From contig JAFRMI010000063.1 in NCBI GenBank assembly GCA_017430765.1, positions 1-37,091 of the forward strand: a stretch of 37,091 nt of DNA. The letters run 5' to 3'. The notes below the pieces were generated by a model. The model was not told the origin of the DNA and did no database searches. It saw only the letters and a program-made list of their open reading frames with translations. Source of the stretch: Lachnospiraceae bacterium. Its GTDB lineage: Bacteria; Bacillota_A; Clostridia; Lachnospirales; Lachnospiraceae. This document shows, one piece after another, positions 31,684 to 37,091 of this stretch (positions are counted from its first letter, which is position 1; every line of letters starts with the position of its first letter). The translations under genes were made by a program, and so were the position numbers.

Positions 31684-31723
31684 CCCCACCTGCGCCTCAA
31701 CGGCTTAGAGGTGGGGGATTTTT
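31684..31723 (+). terminator. Terminator-like hairpin before the treB promoter
   Basis: CCCCACC (31684-31690) pairs with GGTGGGG (31710-31716), with an inner GCC/GGC stem, and is followed by GATTTTTA. It would stop read-through from treR before the treB promoter. The CCCCACCT...AGGTGGGG wording also resembles ends of IS200/IS605-type elements; that is unproven. Confidence 0.6.
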
Positions 31724-31736
31724 ATGCCAACAAAAG

Positions 31737-31805
31737 TTGTTTAAACATTCTCTTGACAAACTTGTTCAAACAAGTTATAGTATAGTCACAGAGTTGTTTA
31801 GACAA
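31737..31805 (+). promoter_or_regulatory. treB promoter with three TreR-type operators
   Basis: TTGACA (31753-31758), 17 bases, TATAGT (31776-31781). The spacer is filled by the perfect palindrome AACTTGTTCAAACAAGTT (31759-31776). Two further sites match: TTGTTTAAACAT (31737-31748), upstream of -35, and TTGTTTAGACAA (31794-31805), just past the transcription start. The three share TTGTTYAAACAA and fit the known TreR operator. Repressor on the middle site would block polymerase directly. Confidence 0.8.
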
Positions 31806-31838
31806 GCGCGGCAATGCGCGCCCAAGGAGGAGGAGAAT

Positions 31839-33803
31839 ATGGGTAAGTTCAGGGAAGATGCCGAAAAGCTGCTGGAATATGTCGGCGGCAAAAGCAACAT
31901 CGCAGCAGTCACGCACTGCGTCACAAGAATGCGTTTCGTTCTCAATGATCCTTCCATCGCGGACGTGAAGAAGATCGAAAAGCTCCCGTCTGCAAAAGGA
32001 ACGTTCACACAGGCCGGCCAGTTCCAGGTTATCATCGGGAACCAGGTTTCAGACTTCTATGACGATTTCGTCGCTGTGTCCGGAATCTCCGGCGTCTCCA
32101 AGGCGGAGGTCAAGGCATCCGCCAAGCAGAACCAGAATTTCCTGCAGAGACTGATGAGCGATCTCGCTGAGATCTTCACGCCTCTCATCCCGGCCATTAT
32201 CACCGGCGGTCTGATTCTCGGCTTCCGGAATGTCATCGACTCGATGTACATCCTTGAAAACGGCACAAAGACGATCTGTGACGTCTTTCCGTTCTGGGCA
32301 ACAGTGGACAATTTCCTGTGGCTGCTCGGTGAGGCGATCTTCCACATGCTCCCGGTCGGCATCTGCTGGTCCGTCACCCGGAAGAAGGGTACGACCGAGA
32401 TTCTCGGCATCATCCTGGGCCTGACGCTCGTTTCCGGCCAGCTCCTCAACGCGTATGCCGTGGCGAGCGCGACAGAAGAGACCTGGGCCTCCTATACATG
32501 GGATTTCGGTTTTGCGCAGGTCCATAAGATCGGTTACCAGGCGCAGGTCATTCCGGCCATCCTGGCTGCATTTGCCCTCGTCTATCTGGAAAAATTCTTC
32601 AAGAAGATCGTCCCGCAGGTCCTGCAGATGATTCTTGTTCCGTTCTGTTCCCTGCTTCTCGCGGTCATGGCCGCCCACTTTATTCTCGGCCCTATCGGCT
32701 GGTTCCTCGGAGACATCGTCGCGAAGGTCGTTCTCGCAGGCATCACCGGCCCGGCCAAGGCACTCTTCGGCGCCATCTTCGGTTTCATTTATGCACCGCT
32801 TGTCATCACGGGTCTCCACCACATGACAAACGCGATCGACATGCAGCTCATCTCCGCGACCGGCGGCACGATGCTCTGGCCCATGATCGCGCTCTCGAAT
32901 ATCGCACAGGGCTCCGCGGTTCTCGCGATGTCCCGCCTGCAGCGCAAGAATGCGGCCAGACAGGAAGTCAACATCCCGTCCTGCATCTCCTGCTACCTCG
33001 GCGTCACAGAGCCGGCGATCTTCGGTGTCAACATGAAGTATAACTTCCCGTTCCTGTGCGCCATGACCGGATCCGCGATTGCGGGCTGCCTCTCGGTTCT
33101 CATGAAGTGCACGGCGAACGCCATCGGCGTCGGCGGCATCCCCGGCATCCTGTCCATGCAGGCACAGAGCTGGCTTCCGTATGCAATCTGCATGCTGATC
33201 GCCATCTGCGTCCCGTTCATCCTTACCTACATCGTCGGCAAGAGACGCGGCACGGATGTGGAAGCGGAGCGAGAGGCGCTGGAAGACGCCGTGGAAGAAG
33301 AAGCCGCCGCTGCCGCCGCTGCCGAAAAGGCTGCGAATGCAGGAAAGCCGGTTGACCTGGCTGCATTTTTAAGCGGAAAGACGATGAATATCACGGACGT
33401 TCCGGATCAGGTTTTCGCCTCCAAGGCACTCGGCGACGGCATCGCGATCGAACCGACCGACAACGTCCTTGTCGCACCCGCTGACGCGGTAGTGTCCGTC
33501 ACCATGGATGACAGCAATCACGCGGTGGGACTTACGCTGGACAACGGCGTCGACGTCCTTCTGCACATCGGCCTCGACACGGTTGCCATGAACGGCGACG
33601 GCTTCACATGCCACGTCAAGATGGGCGAATCCGTGAAGAAGGGACAGAAACTCATTACCTTCGATCCGGAGAAGATCCGCGCCGCGGGACATCCTCTCAC
33701 CACCATGCTCGTAATCACGGAGCCGGCTGATTTTGCCAATATCAGCTTTAAGGGCGGCATCGATGTGACAGCAGGCAAAGACACGGTCGTCGAAGTCCGC
33801 TGA
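31839..33803 (+). CDS. treB: PTS trehalose-specific EIIBCA component
   Basis: 654 residues from the ATG at 31839, fixed by AAGGAGGAGGAG; a longer frame from 31659 runs through the promoter and is excluded. EIIB domain (1-80) with the phosphorylated Cys27 in AVTHCVTRMRF; EIIC membrane domain (about 105-475) with eight to ten helices, including the substrate region GLHHMTNAIDMQLI; an Ala/Glu-rich linker; and a C-terminal EIIA(Glc)-type domain (about 510-640) with the phosphorylated His in VDVLLHIGLDTVAMNG. It imports trehalose as trehalose-6-phosphate at the membrane. The fused EIIA means no separate EIIA-Glc is needed, unlike E. coli TreB. It is followed after 264 bases by treC. Confidence 0.93.
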   Translation: MGKFREDAEKLLEYVGGKSNIAAVTHCVTRMRFVLNDPSIADVKKIEKLPSAKGTFTQAGQFQVIIGNQVSDFYDDFVAVSGISGVSKAEVKASAKQNQNFLQRLMSDLAEIFTPLIPAIITGGLILGFRNVIDSMYILENGTKTICDVFPFWATVDNFLWLLGEAIFHMLPVGICWSVTRKKGTTEILGIILGLTLVSGQLLNAYAVASATEETWASYTWDFGFAQVHKIGYQAQVIPAILAAFALVYLEKFFKKIVPQVLQMILVPFCSLLLAVMAAHFILGPIGWFLGDIVAKVVLAGITGPAKALFGAIFGFIYAPLVITGLHHMTNAIDMQLISATGGTMLWPMIALSNIAQGSAVLAMSRLQRKNAARQEVNIPSCISCYLGVTEPAIFGVNMKYNFPFLCAMTGSAIAGCLSVLMKCTANAIGVGGIPGILSMQAQSWLPYAICMLIAICVPFILTYIVGKRRGTDVEAEREALEDAVEEEAAAAAAAEKAANAGKPVDLAAFLSGKTMNITDVPDQVFASKALGDGIAIEPTDNVLVAPADAVVSVTMDDSNHAVGLTLDNGVDVLLHIGLDTVAMNGDGFTCHVKMGESVKKGQKLITFDPEKIRAAGHPLTTMLVITEPADFANISFKGGIDVTAGKDTVVEVR

Positions 33804-33866
33804 TAATATGGTTCTTCTTCTGCGCGGTCGTCCGGTATGTTTCCGGGCGGCTGCGCAGATCCATAC

Positions 33867-34024
33867 CTGCTGCTTGCAGCAGCCTGATCCGTTCTTTCTG
33901 CGGCCGGCACAGAGCTGCATAAATCGAGCGGATCCGCAACTGCTAACTTCAAGTCCCGCCCGCGGGACTTGGCGCGGGATTCAGATCAGCGGTTTGAAAC
34001 CCACTGCCTATAGAGGCGGGGGCA
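33867..34024 (+). other. treB-treC spacer with hairpins
   Basis: Between the two genes lie CTGCTGC/GCAGCAG (33867-33882) and a perfect AAGTCCCG/CGGGACTT stem with a four-base loop (33951-33970), followed by GAAACCCACTGCCTATAGAG and GCGGGGG. No T-run follows. These may tune the ratio of treB to treC message. The last motif resembles transposon-end wording seen before treB, but no transposase is present. Confidence 0.45.
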
Positions 34025-34067
34025 GCCCTTACCAAGATACATCCCGCTTCAGGAAACAGGAGGAATT

Positions 34068-35693
34068 ATGAGCGATTTCAGAAACAGTGTCGTGTACCAG
34101 ATTTATGTCCGGTCTTTCTGCGACGGGAACGGGGACGGGATCGGCGACCTCGCCGGAATCACCAAAAAGCTTCCCTACATTAAAGATCTGGGTGCGGAAT
34201 ATGTGTGGATCACGCCGTTTTACCGCTCCCCGATGCGGGACAACGGTTATGACGTCGCAGATTACTACAGTGTCGACCCTCTGTTCGGGACAATGGAGGA
34301 CGCGGAGGAAATGCTCCGCGAAGCAGACCGCCTCGGTCTGAAACTGATGTTTGATATGGTGTTCAACCACACCTCGACCGAACACGAGTGGTTTCAGAAG
34401 GCGCTGACCGGCGATCCCAAATATATGGATTATTATATCTTCAAGGATCCGGTGGACGGGCATGAACCGACCAACTGGGTGTCCAAATTCGGGGGAAACG
34501 CGTGGGAATACGTCCCTTCCCTCGGAAAATACTACCTGCACCTCTTCGACCGTACGCAGGCGGACCTCAACTGGGAGAATCCCGAAGTACGCGCGGAGCT
34601 CGCAAAGGTTCTGCAGTTCTGGAGGGGGAAAGGCGTCGGAGGGTTCCGGTTCGACGTGGTCAATCTGATCTCGAAACCGGCTGTATTTGAAGATGATACC
34701 ATCGGGGACGGCAGACGGTTTTATACGGACGGCCCCCACGTGCACGAGTATCTGAAGGAACTGGTGCGGGAGGGCGGCATCAGGGATATGCTCACGGTCG
34801 GTGAGATGTCCTCCACGTCCCTCGACAATTGTATCCGCTACACCAACCCGGAGGAGCAGGAGCTGAAGATGGTCTTCAGTTTCCATCACCTCAAGATCGA
34901 CTACAAGGGCGGCGAGAAGTGGGCTCTTATGGATCCCGATTATACGGAACTCACCCGCCTCTTCAAGACGTGGCAGGAGGGAATGCAGGACGCGGGCGGC
35001 TGGAACGCGGTGTTCTGGTGCAATCACGACCAGCCCCGGATCGTCTCCCGTCTGGGCGATGACGGGCCGTATCGCGCGAAGTCCGCGAAGATGCTCGCGA
35101 CGCTCATCCATCTGATGCGAGGGACGCCCTATATTTACCAGGGTGAAGAACTTGGCATGACCAATACCGGTTATACTTCGATCGACAGCTATCAGGACGT
35201 GGAAAGTATCAATTATTACAAGATTCTGTTGGACGAAGGGAAGACGGAAGAAGAGGCGCTCGAGATTCTCGGTGCTCGCTCCCGCGACAACGGCCGGACG
35301 CCGATGCAGTGGACCGCAGATACGTATGCAGGTTTTTCGGACCACGAGCCCTGGCTCGAAATTCCCGCCAACTACAAGGAGATCAACACTGTCTCCGAGA
35401 TGGCTGATCCTGATTCGATCTATCACTATTACCGCAGGCTGGTCGCGCTCCGCAGGGAATCCGAGCTGATCGCAGACGGAAGCATCCGCTTCCTCGACAC
35501 GAATGATCCGGAGATCATCGCCTACGTGCGGGAACTGGACGGCCAGTCCCTCACAGTGGTCTGCAATCTCACGCCTCTTGAGAAGACACACGGCATCCCG
35601 CTTCCGGAAGGCGGAAAGCTGCTGATCGGGAACTATGAGAGCCTTCCGGCATCAGGTACGCTCCGGCCTTATGAGTGTCTCGCGATACTGTAA
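34068..35693 (+). CDS. treC: Alpha,alpha-phosphotrehalase (trehalose-6-phosphate hydrolase)
   Basis: 541 residues, GH13 family. Conserved regions: VVYQIYVRSFCDGNGDGIGD (9-28), DMVFNHTSTEHEWF (96-109), the nucleophile Asp196 in GGFRFDVVNLISK, the acid/base Glu246 in LTVGEMSS, and Asp321 in WCNHDQPRIVSR. A C-terminal beta domain ends with RPYECLAIL. It splits trehalose-6-phosphate, made by the PTS component encoded just upstream, into glucose and glucose-6-phosphate. The context (treR, EIIBCA, this gene) supports TreC over a related oligo-1,6-glucosidase. AGGAGG precedes the ATG. No terminator is visible; instead the gene end is partly repeated downstream. Confidence 0.93.
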   Translation: MSDFRNSVVYQIYVRSFCDGNGDGIGDLAGITKKLPYIKDLGAEYVWITPFYRSPMRDNGYDVADYYSVDPLFGTMEDAEEMLREADRLGLKLMFDMVFNHTSTEHEWFQKALTGDPKYMDYYIFKDPVDGHEPTNWVSKFGGNAWEYVPSLGKYYLHLFDRTQADLNWENPEVRAELAKVLQFWRGKGVGGFRFDVVNLISKPAVFEDDTIGDGRRFYTDGPHVHEYLKELVREGGIRDMLTVGEMSSTSLDNCIRYTNPEEQELKMVFSFHHLKIDYKGGEKWALMDPDYTELTRLFKTWQEGMQDAGGWNAVFWCNHDQPRIVSRLGDDGPYRAKSAKMLATLIHLMRGTPYIYQGEELGMTNTGYTSIDSYQDVESINYYKILLDEGKTEEEALEILGARSRDNGRTPMQWTADTYAGFSDHEPWLEIPANYKEINTVSEMADPDSIYHYYRRLVALRRESELIADGSIRFLDTNDPEIIAYVRELDGQSLTVVCNLTPLEKTHGIPLPEGGKLLIGNYESLPASGTLRPYECLAIL

Positions 35694-35772
35694 AGTTACG
35701 GATCAGGCCGCATGGTGTTTCGCGGTACAGCAAGGTTTCGATCAGGCCGCATGAGTGTCTCGCGGTACTGAA
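35665..35772 (+). repeat. Decayed tandem copies of the treC 3' end
   Basis: The last codons of treC (GGCCTTATGAGTGTCTCGCG, then ATACTG) recur twice just downstream: a degraded copy from 35706 and a close copy from 35745 (GGCCGCATGAGTGTCTCGCG, then GTACTG). Spacings are 41 and 39 bases. The closest copy would translate as PHECLAVL against PYECLAIL at the real end, so it is either a duplicated tail or the remnant of a second GH13 gene. Confidence 0.65.
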
Positions 35773-36095
35773 AGATTACACTTACGCCTGCGGGTGGATG
35801 CCTTTTCAGAGGGCGTCACATACCTACCATTCCAACGCTTAAAGAGATTCATCTGTATCTTTGCAGTCACAATAGGATTATCAGATAAACAACACCGGGA
35901 ATCTGTGAAGAAGTATCCATTTTCTCCCTCACAGGTTTCCGGTTGTTTTATGGACTGCCGCTTTGCTCTGATGCCGCGCAGCTTCTATATATCGTTTTTT
36001 CTGTCGTTTCGCTCTAATGTGACGCAGTTTCTGTATATCACTCTTTCTGTCGCTCCACTCCGGTGCGCTGCAGATGATATGAGCCTTTTGTTTTC
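35773..36095. other. Intergenic region, no gene supported
   Basis: About 320 bases between treC and the convergent acyltransferase gene. Two imperfect 45-base copies of a T-rich stretch (around 35970-36015 and 36018-36062, both with TCTRTATATC and TTTTCTGTCG-like words) are the only structure noticed. Overlapping short frames on both strands show no family features. No terminator is obvious. Confidence 0.4.
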
Positions 36096-37091
36096 TTATG
36101 TACTCCTGCTCTTCCGCTTTTCGAAAATGCATCCGCGAAGATACCGCTCCGCCTTCGTGAGCACAGCCGCACAGATCACGATGGCGGCGCAGTAGGCGGC
36201 AAACCGCGTCATCTCCTGCGCGAAGGTCAGTCTCTCCGCGTTCTGCCCGCGGAGAAAATCCCCGATCGGCACGTGGTGGATCAGGAAGATCTCATATGTC
36301 AGGGACGCAGCTGCCGCTGCGGCCTTCTCGGCCCCCGGCTTCCAAACAGGAAGGAGCGTCAGCGCTCCCGTCAGGATGCAGAACGAGCTGATCCCCAGCG
36401 CATAATCTGTAAAAACAGCCGGCAGTTCTCCCCTCACACACACCATTCCGGCGAAAACCACCCCGCCCAGGGCCATAAAAAGCAGAAGGTTCCGCCTGTG
36501 AAAGCGGTCATCCGGAATCTGCTTCGTCTCCTGCTCACAAGATTCGGCCGCCAAAGGCTGTCTTCGGGCAGAGTCTTCCATCTCCTGCTGCTCCGGAAAA
36601 CACAGCTGTACAAAATACATCCCAAACAGCATCTCCGGCACCCGCAGCAGCGGAAAATGATCCCCCAGAGGTACATACGGCCCGGCTTTGACACAGACCG
36701 CCGCATAGAGAACCCCCGCGGCCGCCGTCAGGCGCGGATACTTCAGAACCGCTTTTCGAAGCAGCGGGAAAAGAAGATACAGCCACACGATGCATCCCAC
36801 AAACCACTCCCCGATGAGATAGATCACCGGCAGGATGCCGTTCAGCAGCCCGTCCATCCCCAGAAATGTCACGATCCATGTCCAGAATTCCCCGTGAATC
36901 GTGCGTTTCCGCAGAATATGGACATAGATAAACATCACGATATAGGTAAACCAGTAGGCGGGATAAATGGAGAGGAACCTCCTCCGCAGGTATTTGCGGA
37001 TCTCGCATTTTCTGCGGTACACAACCATGAGGGAGGCGCCGGAAAGCACGAAAAAGAGGGATACGCCGATGGTCGCGATATTGCCGCCGGC
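36096..37091 (-). CDS. Acyltransferase-3 family membrane protein, 5' end beyond the window
   Basis: At least 332 residues; the frame is open to the window edge, so the true start is outside. The first visible residues GGNIATIGVSLFFVLSGASL match the early helix of acyltransferase-3 (OafA/NodX-like) proteins, in which SLFF(V/I)LSG is conserved. About nine further membrane helices follow, with a charged loop (about 165-200), and a late EIFLIHHVP segment that is also typical. Such proteins acetylate or succinylate cell-surface sugars, peptidoglycan or antibiotics at the membrane. The catalytic His of the first loop would lie upstream of the window and cannot be checked. It ends convergent to treC. 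Confidence 0.85.
   Translation of the reverse strand, partial: AGGNIATIGVSLFFVLSGASLMVVYRRKCEIRKYLRRRFLSIYPAYWFTYIVMFIYVHILRKRTIHGEFWTWIVTFLGMDGLLNGILPVIYLIGEWFVGCIVWLYLLFPLLRKAVLKYPRLTAAAGVLYAAVCVKAGPYVPLGDHFPLLRVPEMLFGMYFVQLCFPEQQEMEDSARRQPLAAESCEQETKQIPDDRFHRRNLLLFMALGGVVFAGMVCVRGELPAVFTDYALGISSFCILTGALTLLPVWKPGAEKAAAAAASLTYEIFLIHHVPIGDFLRGQNAERLTFAQEMTRFAAYCAAIVICAAVLTKAERYLRGCIFEKRKSRST

Noticed and set aside
34029..35591. 520-codon minus-strand open frame
   Set aside because: It is antisense to treC, whose catalytic motifs are all intact; the frame is a product of GC-rich codon use.
35755..36195. 146-codon plus-strand frame and a 67-codon minus-strand frame after treC
   Set aside because: Both overlap the end of the acyltransferase gene, and their repeats come from the imperfect T-rich duplication rather than from a protein family.

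Overview
The window looks like a chromosomal segment of an anaerobic Firmicute, most likely a Lachnospiraceae-type Clostridium relative. The evidence is strong AGGAGG-type ribosome binding sites, occasional TTG/GTG starts, a Flp1/TadE/DUF5702 pilus set, a four-domain flavodiiron protein, a PTS trehalose operon with a GntR-type TreR, and moderately GC-rich coding sequence. This assignment is inference from gene content; no rRNA, tRNA or CRISPR array was seen.

Layout. 1-1.9 kb: end of a tight-adherence (Tad) pilus cluster (TadE-like, prepilin peptidase, second TadE-like), followed by an S66 LD-carboxypeptidase-like gene (1.9-3.0 kb). 3.2-6.0 kb, minus strand: a two-gene operon of a membrane protein and an Hsp70/actin-fold ATPase with a glycine-rich membrane hairpin. 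6.3-10.2 kb, minus strand: a molybdopterin oxidoreductase, a four-cluster ferredoxin subunit and a DUF401-like permease. 10.8-12.5 kb: Flp pilin plus DUF5702 protein, the other half of the Tad system. 12.8-15.6 kb: an XRE-HTH/Uma2 nuclease fusion and the flavodiiron protein. 15.7-18.7 kb, minus strand: a prolyl-tRNA editing protein, two histidine phosphatases and a UPF0173 metal hydrolase. 18.7-22.7 kb, minus strand: a broken YczE-like gene, 60-bp tandem repeats, and a four-gene unit of PepSY protein, small secreted protein, response regulator and histidine kinase. 23.0-25.5 kb: an NSS sodium symporter and an alpha/beta hydrolase. 25.7-27.8 kb, minus strand: a GlgX-like glycogen debranching enzyme interrupted by one in-frame amber codon. 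28.1-30.6 kb: a Bax-inhibitor-1 protein, an RluA pseudouridine synthase and a YczE-like membrane protein. 30.8-35.7 kb: treR, treB (PTS EIIBCA) and treC with a promoter and three matching operators. 36.1 kb to the end: an acyltransferase-3 gene running off the window.

Main points for follow-up. (1) The Hsp70-like ATPase lacks a recognisable substrate-binding domain, carries its own membrane hairpin, and is translationally coupled to a membrane protein whose C-terminus faintly resembles GrpE; this is the best candidate for a poorly described system. (2) A family of short interspersed elements with core GGGGACGGTTCT occurs ten times in five intergenic places, with inverted termini that vary in a compensating way; two copies form a REPIN-like inverted doublet. 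(3) glgX is split by TAG where Lys is expected. (4) The Mo-enzyme/ferredoxin/DUF401 trio is a compact redox module of unknown substrate. (5) The trehalose promoter has a perfect palindromic operator filling the -35/-10 spacer.
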